Positions 33,625 to 41,244 are shown, counted from the stretch's first letter. The stretch is DNA of 64,000 nucleotides from Amycolatopsis anabasis (GCF_009765355.1 NZ_VTHK01000001.1:1-64000), one strand, 5' to 3'. The notes: generated by a model not told the origin, from the letters alone. A program made the numbers and translations.

Positions 33625-33642
33625 ACATACCGAGCGGTATGT
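33625..33642. promoter_or_regulatory. 18-bp palindromic operator, divergent promoter
   Basis: ACATACCGAGCGGTATGT is a perfect 8-2-8 inverted repeat, the form of a TetR-family site. It occupies the centre of the short gap between the molybdopterin oxidoreductase and the GH76-like gene and should control both. No TetR gene is next to it. Confidence 0.7.
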
Positions 33643-33667
33643 CCAGGGTCGCGAGATCATGGGAGGC

Positions 33668-34678
33668 ATGACTGCGGCGGAGCGGGCGGCGGCGGCCGAA
33701 CGGGCGATCATCGGGCGGCATCTGCGCAGGGTGTGGGGGTTGCCGTGGACCGCGCTCGGGCGCAGCGGGTGGCCGCCGGATCCCGGGCAGCGGCTGCACT
33801 GGCACTGGAACTACTGGTGGCAGGCGCATCTGCTGGACTGCCTCGTCGACGCGCAGGCGCGCCGCCCGGAGGCCGCGCGGGTCGCGGTGCTCGACCGGTT
33901 CGCGCGTTCGGTGCGGCTGCGCAACTTCGGCCGTTGGACCAACGAGTACTACGACGACATCGCGTGGCTCGGCCTGGCGCTGCAGCGCGCGCCGATCGGC
34001 GGCACGGACGGCCCGTTGCGCACCATCCTCGAGCGGTTGCGGGAGGGCTGGACGGCGGACGCGGGCGGCGGGATCCGGTGGCGGCGCGGTGACGCGTTCA
34101 AGAACGTCCCGGCGAACGGTCCGGCCGCGATCCTGCACGCCCGGGCCGGGCAACGGCAGCGCGCCCGGGAACTCCTGGACTGGATGTCCGAGCACCTGGT
34201 GGATCCGGACACCGGCGTGGTGTGGGACGGCCTGCGCGTCGACACCGGCGAGACCGTGCGGCTGGTTTACACCTACTGCCAAGGAGTTTTCCTCGGCGCG
34301 TGCCTCGAACTGTCCGAAGCGGACCAGGCGGGGCGGACGATCCGCGCGGTGGCCGGGCACTGCGCGCCGGGCGGGGTGCTGCGCGGGCAGGGCGGCGGGG
34401 ACGGCGGGCTGTTCGCCGGAATCCTGGCCCGGTACCTGGCACTCGCCGCGCTCCGGCTGCCACCCGGCGCGGATGCCTCGCTGGCCCGGGAACTCGTGCT
34501 CACCAGCGCCGAAGCGTGCTGGCAGGGTGCCGTGGACGCTCCCTACGGCCCCCTGTTCAGTCCGGAGTGGACGGACCCGGCGCCGGAACTTCCGTTACCG
34601 CCCGGGCATCCGGCCCGCGACCTCTCGGTGCAGCTCGGCGCCTGGCTCCTCCTCGAAGCCGCCGCCACCCTGGATTGA
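33668..34678 (+). CDS. Glycoside hydrolase family 76-like protein
   Basis: 336 residues resembling GH76 alpha-1,6-mannanases. The paired catalytic Asp96-Asp97 in NEYYDDIAWLGLAL is the family hallmark; GDAFKNVPANGPAAI and YTYCQGVFLGACLEL are further conserved (alpha/alpha)6 barrel segments. No signal peptide, so it would act in the cytoplasm, unlike most GH76 enzymes. Alpha-1,6-mannan occurs in actinobacterial lipomannans, making turnover of such glycans plausible. Start at 33668 is uncertain; an ATG at 33659 is also possible. Shares a palindromic operator with the divergent oxidoreductase. Confidence 0.82.
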   Translation: MTAAERAAAAERAIIGRHLRRVWGLPWTALGRSGWPPDPGQRLHWHWNYWWQAHLLDCLVDAQARRPEAARVAVLDRFARSVRLRNFGRWTNEYYDDIAWLGLALQRAPIGGTDGPLRTILERLREGWTADAGGGIRWRRGDAFKNVPANGPAAILHARAGQRQRARELLDWMSEHLVDPDTGVVWDGLRVDTGETVRLVYTYCQGVFLGACLELSEADQAGRTIRAVAGHCAPGGVLRGQGGGDGGLFAGILARYLALAALRLPPGADASLARELVLTSAEACWQGAVDAPYGPLFSPEWTDPAPELPLPPGHPARDLSVQLGAWLLLEAAATLD

Positions 34679-35058
34679 CCCCGCAATTCGTGATCCGGGG
34701 TCGTGAGTGGTGCGGCCGGTTCTAACCGGCCGGAACGCTCACGACCCCCAGACTTGGTTCCCTTACAGGAGACGGTGACCGGTCTGGGCGTGCAGGCGCC
34801 GCCTGGCTGCCACCCCGATGCTCGTCGCACTTTGTCGGCCAAGAGGGGACCGCAACGAGGCCGTGCTCGTCGGGGTGCCCGGAGGACACCAATGTGGCTT
34901 TCGGGGCGTTGAAGGTACCGAACGCCGCATTGGGTACCTCCGAGCACCACCACCCAGCGCGGGTTCACGCTTTGTCGGCCAAGTGCGGCTCGTCGAACGG
35001 AAACGCCAGGTCACAAGTAGGCGACCAAATGAGAACCCGCTCTGACCGGCCTGAACAC
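34679..35058. other. Repeat-rich gap without genes
   Basis: 380 bases between the GH76-like gene and the TrmH-type gene. It holds the hairpin at 34697-34748, two copies of CTTTGTCGGCCAAG (34830-34843 and 34970-34983) and, at 35042-35069, a second right half of the hairpin (CCGGCC, then CACTCACGACCCCC), which overlaps the next gene's stop codon. I see no coding frame with support. Confidence 0.7.
34697..34748. repeat. GGGGTCGTGAG hairpin, dispersed family
   Basis: Outer arms GGGGTCGTGAG (34697-34707) and CTCACGACCCC (34738-34748) pair over 11 bp; inner arms GGCCGGTT and AACCGGCC pair over 8 bp with a 2-base loop. It starts 19 bases after the GH76-like stop and may terminate it; related sequences occur at 8909 and 35042. 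Confidence 0.7.
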
Positions 35059-35712
35059 TCACGACCCCCAGGAGGTGGTGAGGTCGGCGTGCTGGCGGAT
35101 CCAGGTGTGCATGACGATTCCGGCGGCCACGCCCGCGTTGATCGAACGGGTCGTGCCGAACTGGGCGATGGACACCACCAGCCCGGCCGCATCCTGGGCC
35201 GCCGGGGACAGGCCCGGGCCTTCCTGTCCGAAGAGGAGCACGCAGTGCCGGGGCAGTTCGGCGGTTTCCACCGGCCGCGCACCCGGGGTGTTGTCCACCG
35301 CCACCACGTCAAGTCCTTCCGCCGCGGCGAAGGCGAGCAGCGTCTCGACATCGGCATGGTGGTGCAGGTGCTGGTACCGGTCGGTCACCATCGCGCCGCG
35401 CCGGTTCCAGCGCCGCCGCCCGACGATGTGCACGGCCGCCGCGGCGAACGCGTTCGCCGTGCGCACCACGGTCCCGATGTTGTGGTCGTGCTGGAAGTTC
35501 TCGATCGCCACGTGGAACGGGTGCCGCCTCTTGTCCACATCGGACACGATCGCCTCGCGGCGCCAGTACCGGTAGGCGTCCACGACGTTGCGGCGGTCGC
35601 CGTGCGCCAGCAGTTCCGGGTCGTACCGCTCATCCGCCGGCCACGCGCCCTCCCACGGGCCGACGCCGACCTCCTCGCGCGCGACCCATTCGGTCGGCCC
35701 GGCCTCGGTCAT
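35059..35712 (-). CDS. TrmH/SpoU family RNA 2'-O-methyltransferase
   Basis: 217-residue SPOUT-fold methyltransferase that uses S-adenosylmethionine to methylate a ribose 2'-OH in tRNA or rRNA. Motif 1 (NFQHDHNIGTVVRTANAF), motif 2 (VLLFGQEGPGLS) and motif 3 (GTTRSINAGVAAGI), which form the knot, are all present. The start at 35710-35712 overlaps the upstream stop as ATGA, coupling it to the membrane-anchored protein gene. Target nucleotide not predictable. Confidence 0.92.
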   Translation of the reverse strand: MTEAGPTEWVAREEVGVGPWEGAWPADERYDPELLAHGDRRNVVDAYRYWRREAIVSDVDKRRHPFHVAIENFQHDHNIGTVVRTANAFAAAAVHIVGRRRWNRRGAMVTDRYQHLHHHADVETLLAFAAAEGLDVVAVDNTPGARPVETAELPRHCVLLFGQEGPGLSPAAQDAAGLVVSIAQFGTTRSINAGVAAGIVMHTWIRQHADLTTSWGS

Positions 35713-36365
35713 CGGACGCCCATCCGCTGCACGACCTCCACCAGCAGGTCCCCGAGCGCGGTGAGCACCTGCTGCTGGGTGAGCGGACCGGGGAACAGGG
35801 TCGCGACCTCCGCCCCGCCGAAGAAGAGCACCCGGTCGGCCATCCGCGCGTCGGCGACCAGGTGCCCGGCCAGCGCCGGGGTGAGCACCTCGCGGGCGGC
35901 CTGCTCGTTCGGGGCGTACACGTGGAACCGCTCGTCGAACGGCGGGTAGCCGATCTTGGTGTCGATCCAGGACCACCGCTGCTGCGGGCCGACCATGATC
36001 TCCGGCCCGGCGAACGGCCGCTTGACCAGCAGCAGCGTCGCGGTGTGCCAGGTCCGGGTGGCCATCCCCTCGGTCGCGTAGCTGATCTGCGCCGCGCAGA
36101 TCGGCACGCCCCGCCACTGGCCGGACAGCTGCGCGGTGACCCGGACCCCGCTCTCGTCGTTGCCCAGCACCGAGCCGAGCTGGGGCAGCCGCCGGTACAG
36201 ATCGCCGAGCGCCACCTGGTCGATCTGCCAGCCGAAACCGACGGCCGTCGAGCGCACGGCGTCGACATGCGCTTGCTGGGCGGCTTGGGCCTTCGGCCGC
36301 CGGGCGAGCCCGATGACCAGGCCGAGCAGGATGATCGCGCCGAGGGCGATGAAGACGTAGACCAC
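35709..36365 (-). CDS. Hypothetical membrane-anchored protein
   Basis: 218 residues; one N-terminal membrane helix (VFIALGAIILLGLVIGLA) followed by a basic stop-transfer segment and a soluble domain of about 185 residues, presumably cytoplasmic. No known domain recognised. Architecture resembles the protein at 47578-48306 (short helix, then a domain with a Trp-rich start and PVFVFDIES-like strands), though direct similarity is weak. Coupled by ATGA to the downstream RNA methyltransferase gene. Confidence 0.75.
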   Translation of the reverse strand: MVYVFIALGAIILLGLVIGLARRPKAQAAQQAHVDAVRSTAVGFGWQIDQVALGDLYRRLPQLGSVLGNDESGVRVTAQLSGQWRGVPICAAQISYATEGMATRTWHTATLLLVKRPFAGPEIMVGPQQRWSWIDTKIGYPPFDERFHVYAPNEQAAREVLTPALAGHLVADARMADRVLFFGGAEVATLFPGPLTQQQVLTALGDLLVEVVQRMGVR

Positions 36366-36379
36366 CCGACGATTCTGTC

Positions 36380-36772
36380 TCAGCCGAGGCTGATGCGGTG
36401 GGCCGGTGCGTCGCCGGTTTGTTCACGGTGCTTCCACCGCAGGTAGGCGCCGACGTACGAGATGGTCACCACGGCCAGCGCCACGACGGCGATGAACGGC
36501 ATCATCTCGCGCGGGAACACCGTGTCGTAAATGTAATATTCGTTGAAGCCGCCGGGCAGGTCACCGAGGCCCTGCTGGTGGCGGAAGTAGTTCTCCAGCG
36601 CGGTCAGCGGGCACGGAATCGGGAAGACGTTCACCAGAATGCCCCACAGGGCGAAGAACACGTGCACGAACAGCGTCTTCGGCCAGCGCCAGGCGAGAAA
36701 CCCGCCGAAGCCGATGTACAGCAGCGCGAGAACGTGAACCCCCACGGTGAGATGCGCCAGGAAGGCCGCCAT
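36380..36772 (-). CDS. DUF2784 membrane protein
   Basis: 130 residues from the ATG at 36770-36772, with three to four hydrophobic helices. Diagnostic DUF2784 segments: HLTVGVHVLALLYIGFGGFL without flanks, PIPCPLTALENYFR and GGFNEYYIYDTVFP. Function of the family is unknown. A longer reading to 36850 would add a Gly/Ser-rich part unlikely to be translated. It is upstream of, and in line with, the membrane-anchored protein gene (14-bp gap), so probably in the same operon. Confidence 0.85.
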   Translation of the reverse strand: MAAFLAHLTVGVHVLALLYIGFGGFLAWRWPKTLFVHVFFALWGILVNVFPIPCPLTALENYFRHQQGLGDLPGGFNEYYIYDTVFPREMMPFIAVVALAVVTISYVGAYLRWKHREQTGDAPAHRISLG

Positions 36773-36884
36773 CTGCCCTGCACCCCCGTTCGCCAACCCC
36801 CATTGACTACCCCCGACGGTACTCCACGAAACCTGAGAACCGATCGACAAAGTGATCTATTGACCACTATCGAAGGTACGCCGA

Positions 36885-37454
36885 TCAGCGGATTCTGGCA
36901 CCGGATTTCCGCGTGAGCCGGAACTCCACCACCGCGGGCAGCGCGTCGAGGTCCAGTGCCCGGCGCAGCCGCGGCACCGCCTCCCCGGCGATCCGGCCCC
37001 GGAGCTCGCCGAGGGCGGCCCCGCGCTCGGCGCCGACGACCAGGTGCAGTTCGGGCCGGTCCCGTTCCCCCGCGAGGGTCGCGGTCACCGCGTGCACCCC
37101 GGGATAGTCCTCGACCTCGCCGACCAGCGGTTTCACCGCGATGGCGGCGTCCAGGCGGGTGCTGCCGAGCGCGGGTTCGCGTTCCAGCCGCCAGGTGCCG
37201 GACTTCGGGCGCCGGAACGCCTGGGCGGCCAGCCAGCGCAGGCACAGCAGGCCGAGCAGCACGGCGACCGCGGCGGCCGCGTAGTAGGCCCAGGCCGGGA
37301 GCATGCCACCGGGCAAGAGGGAGGCGGCCGGATCGAGCACGCGCAGCGCGCCGAAATGCGTCGCGAGCGCGAATCCGCCCCCGGCGAGCAGCACGATCCC
37401 GGTCAGCGCGAGCAGCGAACGGTTGAGACGGGCGGGCCGGTTGGCATTGGTCAT
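36885..37454 (-). CDS. amaP: Alkaline shock response membrane anchor protein AmaP
   Basis: 189 residues with two N-terminal membrane helices (about 15-37 and 52-78) followed by a cytoplasmic alpha/beta domain. This is the AmaP layout; in Staphylococcus AmaP anchors Asp23 at the membrane. The ATG at 37452-37454 overlaps the upstream DUF6286 stop as ATGA. Last gene of the Asp23 sub-operon reading from 38958. Confidence 0.85.
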   Translation of the reverse strand: MTNANRPARLNRSLLALTGIVLLAGGGFALATHFGALRVLDPAASLLPGGMLPAWAYYAAAAVAVLLGLLCLRWLAAQAFRRPKSGTWRLEREPALGSTRLDAAIAVKPLVGEVEDYPGVHAVTATLAGERDRPELHLVVGAERGAALGELRGRIAGEAVPRLRRALDLDALPAVVEFRLTRKSGARIR

Positions 37455-37963
37455 CGCGAACTCCGCACCTTGACCCGGACGCGCGGCCGGGTGACCGGGG
37501 CGATCTCGTCGAGGCGGGCGTCGAGGGCGCCGCGCACCGCGTCGGCCAGGCCGCCGGTGGTCGCGCGCCCGGTGCGGACCGCGGCGGTGACCTTCCGGCG
37601 CCGCAGCCGGAGCCGCACCGCGGACACCCCGTCGACCCCGGCCGCGGTGTCGGCCAGTGCCCGCCGCAGACCGCTCCGCGTGGTACCGGAATCGATGTCC
37701 GTGCCGGTCAGCGGCACTACCACCGGGCGGCCCGGCGACACCGCGAGGAACACCAGCACGCACCCGAGCGCGGCGGCGGCCCCGCCGCCGACCGCGACCG
37801 GGAGTTCGTTCCACCGCGCGAGCCCGGTCAGTTGCTCGTAGCGGACCACCGGCGACTGGCCGAGCAGGGTCTGGACGCACGCGATCGTGATCACCACGCA
37901 TCCCGCGAGCAGGACCAGCGCGACCGCGGCGGCCGGGAGCACCCGGCGCGGGCGGCGGATCAT
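37451..37963 (-). CDS. DUF6286 membrane protein
   Basis: 170 residues: two hydrophobic helices (about 10-35 and 55-75) and a basic C-terminal domain rich in Arg and Val (VSAVRLRLRRRKVTAAVRTG) of the DUF6286 type found with Asp23 and AmaP in actinobacteria. It looks like a distant AmaP relative. Coupled by ATGA overlaps on both sides. Confidence 0.82.
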   Translation of the reverse strand: MIRRPRRVLPAAAVALVLLAGCVVITIACVQTLLGQSPVVRYEQLTGLARWNELPVAVGGGAAAALGCVLVFLAVSPGRPVVVPLTGTDIDSGTTRSGLRRALADTAAGVDGVSAVRLRLRRRKVTAAVRTGRATTGGLADAVRGALDARLDEIAPVTRPRVRVKVRSSR

Positions 37964-38259
37964 CGCACCCTCCTGGTCCGCCGGTCCCCGGCGTCCAGGC
38001 CGGTGACCACGATGTCCACCCGCGGCACGGTGAACCCGGTGAGCTCGCCGGTGCGCCGCACGAGATGCGCGCGGGTGCGTTCGGTCGCCTCGGCCACCGA
38101 ATCCGGGTAGCCGACCGTGAGCTTGACGTCCAGTGTGGCCGCGTCCCCCTCGAGGCGGGCCCGCACGCGCGCCGGGCGCCGCAGCTCCTCGGTGACCGCG
38201 CGGGCGGCGATCCGTTCCACCACCCGGGGTTCGATGCTGGTCCGCCCGCGTTCGCTCAC
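37960..38259 (-). CDS. Asp23/Gls24 family protein
   Basis: 99 residues of the envelope stress Asp23/Gls24 fold. It starts with a GTG (38257-38259) that overlaps the upstream stop as GTGA, has the family PRVVERIAARAVTEEL start and a C-terminal GFTVPRVDIVVTGL strand. No membrane segment; would be tethered by AmaP. Confidence 0.85.
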   Translation of the reverse strand: MSERGRTSIEPRVVERIAARAVTEELRRPARVRARLEGDAATLDVKLTVGYPDSVAEATERTRAHLVRRTGELTGFTVPRVDIVVTGLDAGDRRTRRVR

Positions 38260-38444
38260 CGGGACCCCCGGTCGCGGGCGAGCCCGGTCAGCGCGGACAG
38301 GTCCAGTTCGCCGTCCGCCCAGCGCCCGGCCAGCAGGCCGAGCGCGCCGAGGACGAGCACGATCACGAAGGCGGCGAACCCGCCGAACGCGGCCGCGAAA
38401 CCGAGCGCCAGCCCGGTGACCAGGCCGATCGAAGTGCCGTTCAT
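38256..38444 (-). CDS. Small two-helix membrane protein
   Basis: 62 residues from the ATG at 38442-38444, with a GGGAGG ribosome site. The first 45 residues are almost wholly hydrophobic (GLVTGLALGFAAAFGGFAAF, then VIVLVLGALGLLAG), giving one long or two short membrane helices; resembles the DUF2273-like small proteins that accompany Asp23 genes. Part of the Asp23-AmaP operon. Confidence 0.8.
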   Translation of the reverse strand: MNGTSIGLVTGLALGFAAAFGGFAAFVIVLVLGALGLLAGRWADGELDLSALTGLARDRGSR

Positions 38445-38502
38445 GGTGCCTCCCAACAAGATTGAGGGCCGCCGCGCCCCGACCGCGCGGCGGCCCGGCG
38501 GG

Positions 38503-38958
38503 TCACTGGACGCGGTCCGAGGTGCCCTCGTCGTCGTCCTCACCCGGGATGTGCACGTCGTTCACGTTGATGTTGACCTCGACCACCTCGAGGCCGGTCA
38601 TCTGCTCGATCGCGCTGATCACGTTGCGCCGCACCGCCCGCGCCAGGTCCGCGATCGACACGCCGTAGTCCACCAGGAGCTGCAGGTCCACCGCGGCCTG
38701 CTTCTCGCCGACCTCCACCGAGACGCCCTGGCTCGCGCTGGCGCTGGCGCCCGGGATCCGTTCGCGCAGCGCGCCGAACGCCCGCGCCGCACCACCGCCC
38801 AGATCGTGCACGCCGCTGACCTCCCGCGCGGCCAGGCCCGCGATCTTCTGCACCACGGTGTCCGCGATCGTGGTCGCGCCCTGCTTGGTGACCAGCGCGC
38901 CGGCGTCCGGGCCCGCGGTCGGCTGCTTGGTCACGTCGGTGGTCTTGGTCTCCGCCAT
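38503..38958 (-). CDS. Asp23/Gls24 family envelope stress protein
   Basis: 151 residues. After a 25-residue flexible start comes the full Asp23 domain (TTIADTVVQKIAGLAAREVSG without flanks, GVHDLGG, then DLQLLVDYGVSIADLARAVR) and an acidic C-terminal tail. GAGGGAG ribosome site. It leads a five-gene set running to amaP and has its own ECF-type promoter (39027-39050), matching that of the sigma factor gene. Confidence 0.93.
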   Translation of the reverse strand: MAETKTTDVTKQPTAGPDAGALVTKQGATTIADTVVQKIAGLAAREVSGVHDLGGGAARAFGALRERIPGASASASQGVSVEVGEKQAAVDLQLLVDYGVSIADLARAVRRNVISAIEQMTGLEVVEVNINVNDVHIPGEDDDEGTSDRVQ

Positions 38959-39026
38959 GGCGAACTCCCTCGTGTGCCGGTGAATGTCGTTGTCATTGAA
39001 GGACTTCGTGGTCCTTCGTCGGGATA

Positions 39027-39050
39027 GACACGGCACCCGGGGAAACGTCA
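39027..39050 (-). promoter_or_regulatory. ECF-type promoter of the Asp23-AmaP operon
   Basis: Read on the minus strand: TGACG (39046-39050), 15 bases, TGTC (39027-39030), within TGACGTTTCCCC ... GCCGTGTC. The same elements at the same spacing precede the sigma gene (40917-40940), and a variant precedes csbD (40991-41015). Confidence 0.75.
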
Positions 39051-39074
39051 CGACCCGTTCGTGTGGCGCGCGAC

Positions 39075-39383
39075 TCACCCGGAGGTGAGCGCGGAACCGT
39101 CCAATTCGGTCACCTCGAGCCGGAGCCGGGCGCCTTCCCACGGGGTTCCGGCGAGCGCCGGGCGCACGGCCTCGGCGGCCCGCTCCAGCAGCGGCGGCAG
39201 CGGCAGCCGGGTGGCGATCAGCTGGATCCGCACCAGGTCCTCGTCCAGGTCGACGGCCAGACCTTCCCAGTCCCAAGGGATCCAAGAAGTGACAGGTTGC
39301 ACCGCGGGCACTGCCGGTTTGAGCCCGGGCACCGCGCGCACCGCGGCGAGCAGCTTCTCGGTGACCTCGTTCGCCGACGTCAT
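39075..39383 (-). CDS. Hypothetical protein in the Asp23 cluster
   Basis: 102 residues from the ATG at 39381-39383, after a GGAGGAGAG ribosome site. No family recognised. Alpha-beta pattern with WIPWDWEGLAVDLDEDLVRI and LRLEVTELDG strands, suggesting a small Asp23-like or degenerate alpha/beta fold. No membrane segment. Its start overlaps the upstream Asp23 stop as ATGA, so it is the last gene of the sigma-factor operon. Confidence 0.75.
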   Translation of the reverse strand: MTSANEVTEKLLAAVRAVPGLKPAVPAVQPVTSWIPWDWEGLAVDLDEDLVRIQLIATRLPLPPLLERAAEAVRPALAGTPWEGARLRLEVTELDGSALTSG

Positions 39384-39751
39384 CTCTCCTCCGGTTCGAT
39401 GTCCATAATGGACACTGAAACCGACGCGACCGGCAGCCCGGTCGCGTCGGTGACCGCGCGGGCCACGGCCCGCTGCACGGCCTGACCGACCGCGGCGGCC
39501 TGGTCCTGGCCGGAGACGGACAGTTCGACGCGCACCGAGACGACCCCGTCCTCGATGTCCACGGTCACCCCGTCCGCGGGCGCGGGCGTGAGCCCCTTCC
39601 ACCGCTGTTTCGCCGCCCGGCCCCAGGAACCGACCAGGCCGAGCAGGCCCGGTTCCAGGCGGACCACCCCGGACGTGGCCGCCGCGGCACTGGCCGCCAC
39701 GGCGGCGACCACGGTGTCGCTGATGACGAACTCGGTCAGATCCGCCGTCAT
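39380..39751 (-). CDS. Asp23/Gls24 family protein
   Basis: 123 residues with an Asp23/Gls24 domain over almost the whole length: ISDTVVAAVAASAAAATSGV, DGVTVDIEDGVVSVRVEL and a VASVSVSIMDI final strand. Overlaps both neighbours by ATGA. Likely an envelope-stress scaffold working with the other Asp23 copies in the cluster. Confidence 0.87.
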   Translation of the reverse strand: MTADLTEFVISDTVVAAVAASAAAATSGVVRLEPGLLGLVGSWGRAAKQRWKGLTPAPADGVTVDIEDGVVSVRVELSVSGQDQAAAVGQAVQRAVARAVTDATGLPVASVSVSIMDIEPEER

Positions 39752-40335
39752 TCGGTTTCCTGGTCGTCGTAGATGTCGTCCACCAGCAGGTCCAGGCGGA
39801 CCAGCCGCAGCCCCACCCGGGCCGCGGCGGCCGCGCCGACGCGTTCCCGCACTTCGGACAACGCCCGATCGGCGTCGACGTTGCGGTAGCTCACCGCGAC
39901 CGCGAGTTCCACCTCGACCAGGCTCTCGCCGAGTTCGCCCAGGCCGACCGTGCGCACCCGGCAGCGGCGCCCGCGGACCCCGTCCACCGCGTCGGCGGCG
40001 TAGCGCAGCACGACCGCGACCGCCTGCTCGCTCACCTCGAGCTTGCCCGGTTCGGGCGTGGGCAGGCTGACCATGTGCCCGCGCCGCATCTCGGCCCGCA
40101 CCGCGGACATGATCCGGCTGGTCAGGCCCTCCGGCGGCGGCTCGTCGTGGTCGGCCAGTTCCCGGGTGGCGTCGCGCAGCGCGCGCAGGCTTTCCCGGGC
40201 GGTCCGGCAGTGCGGGCAGGTCAGCTCGTGCTGATCGGCGCGGCCGGCTTCGACCTCGTCGAGCCGGTCCCAGACCTGCTCCAGGTCCCGCTCGCACGGC
40301 AGCTCGTACCCGCCTTTCGCGCGGTTCACCGCCAT
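39748..40335 (-). CDS. Anti-sigma-type zinc finger fused to Asp23-like domain
   Basis: 195 residues. The first 85 residues look like a zinc-associated anti-sigma domain: a helix with CERDLEQVWDRLDEVEAG, then HELTCPHC (His-x3-Cys-x2-Cys) and a helix with LRALRDATREL. Residues 90-195 match an Asp23-like domain (KLEVSEQAVAVVLRYAADAV, VELAVAVSYRNVDADRAL). It begins 10 bases inside the sigma gene, the position expected for a cognate anti-sigma factor. Such a fusion would tie sigma activity to the Asp23 envelope system. The domain split is my reading of the motifs. Confidence 0.78.
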   Translation of the reverse strand: MAVNRAKGGYELPCERDLEQVWDRLDEVEAGRADQHELTCPHCRTARESLRALRDATRELADHDEPPPEGLTSRIMSAVRAEMRRGHMVSLPTPEPGKLEVSEQAVAVVLRYAADAVDGVRGRRCRVRTVGLGELGESLVEVELAVAVSYRNVDADRALSEVRERVGAAAAARVGLRLVRLDLLVDDIYDDQETE

Positions 40336-40901
40336 GGCCGCATCACCTCCGCCAGCTGTGCCCGGGCCCGCGCGATGCGGCCCCGTACCGCGGTACTGCT
40401 CGTTCCGACGATCTCACCGATCTCCTCGTAGGAGCGACCGTGCACCTCGCGCAGGAGCCAGCAGGCGCGTTGTTCCGCGGTCAGCTCCTTGAGCGCCTCG
40501 GTCAGCGCGGCCAGTTGCTCGCTCACCTGCGCGGCCTGCTCCGGCTGGGCCTCGCGGACCGGTGACTCGGTGCCCTCGAAATCGACCTCCACCAAGGGTT
40601 TCCGCGCCCGCAGCGCGTTCAGGCACCGGTTCGTGGTGGTCCGGTACAACCAGCCGACGAAGGCCGCGTCCTCCTGCAGCTGGCCCAGCCTCCGCCACGC
40701 GGTCAGGAAGACCTCCTGCACCACGTCTTCCGCGTCGCCCCGGTTCGCCAGCATGCGCACCGCGAGGCGGAACATCGGGCCCTGGTACCGCAGCACCAGT
40801 TGCTCGTACGCGCGCACGTCGCCTTCCCGCGCCCGGGCGACCAGGGTGACGTCGTCCAGCGGCGGGCCCGCCGCATGCTCGGCGCTCGTCGAAGTCGTCA
40901 T
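40326..40901 (-). CDS. ECF RNA polymerase sigma factor
   Basis: 191 residues from the ATG at 40899-40901, with GAAGG at the right distance; a GTG two codons upstream is less likely. Region 2 has the EDVVQEVFLTAWRRLGQL motif (about 60-78); region 4 has LTAEQRACWLLREVHGRSYE and the recognition helix GTSSTAVRGRIARARAQL. It overlaps the putative anti-sigma/Asp23 gene. Promoter P2 (40917-40940) matches P1 and P3, so it probably drives its own transcription and that of the Asp23 operon and csbD. Confidence 0.93.
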   Translation of the reverse strand: MTTSTSAEHAAGPPLDDVTLVARAREGDVRAYEQLVLRYQGPMFRLAVRMLANRGDAEDVVQEVFLTAWRRLGQLQEDAAFVGWLYRTTTNRCLNALRARKPLVEVDFEGTESPVREAQPEQAAQVSEQLAALTEALKELTAEQRACWLLREVHGRSYEEIGEIVGTSSTAVRGRIARARAQLAEVMRPWR

Positions 40902-40916
40902 CGCCACCTTCGTCCG

Positions 40917-40940
40917 GACACGGCCGCGGGGAAAACGTCA
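40917..40940 (-). promoter_or_regulatory. ECF-type promoter of the sigma factor operon
   Basis: Minus strand: TGACG (40936-40940), 15 bases, TGTC (40917-40920), within TGACGTTTTCCCC ... GCCGTGTC. The TGTC lies 16 bases before the start codon. Identical spacing to the Asp23 operon promoter at 39027-39050, also followed by ACGAAGG. Confidence 0.75.
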
Positions 40941-40990
40941 CGCGGACGCCCGGGTGACGCTGCTCACCAGCGTAAAGCCGCTCCGGCCCG

Positions 40991-41015
40991 TGACGAATCC
41001 CCTGGCGGCCCTGTC
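40991..41015 (+). promoter_or_regulatory. ECF-type promoter of csbD-like gene
   Basis: Plus strand: TGACG (40991-40995), 16 bases including ATCCCC and GCGGCC, then TGTC (41012-41015). It is a looser match (AAT for TTT, spacing one base longer) to the two promoters on the other strand. Confidence 0.55.
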
Positions 41016-41067
41016 CACCCATCAGGGCGGCGCCCAGCCGGGGCGCCGCGAAATCGGGAGGACCGAC

Positions 41068-41244
41068 ATGGCATTGAGCGACAAGTTCGAGAACAAGGCC
41101 GACGATCTCGGCGGCAAGGCCAAGGAGGCCGCGGGCAAGGTGACCGGCGACGAGCGGCTCGAGGGCGAGGGCAAGCTCGACCAGGCCAAGGCCGGGGTCA
41201 AGGACGCCGTGGAAAAGGTCAAGGACGTCTTCAAGAAGGACTGA
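41068..41244 (+). CDS. CsbD family stress protein
   Basis: 58 residues, very rich in Lys, Asp and Glu, with the CsbD pattern KFENKADDLGGKAKEAAGKV and GKLDQAKAGVKDA. CsbD proteins are small cytoplasmic general-stress proteins of unknown activity. GGGAGG ribosome site. Divergent from the sigma gene and preceded by a related ECF-type promoter, so probably in the same regulon. Confidence 0.92.
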   Translation: MALSDKFENKADDLGGKAKEAAGKVTGDERLEGEGKLDQAKAGVKDAVEKVKDVFKKD

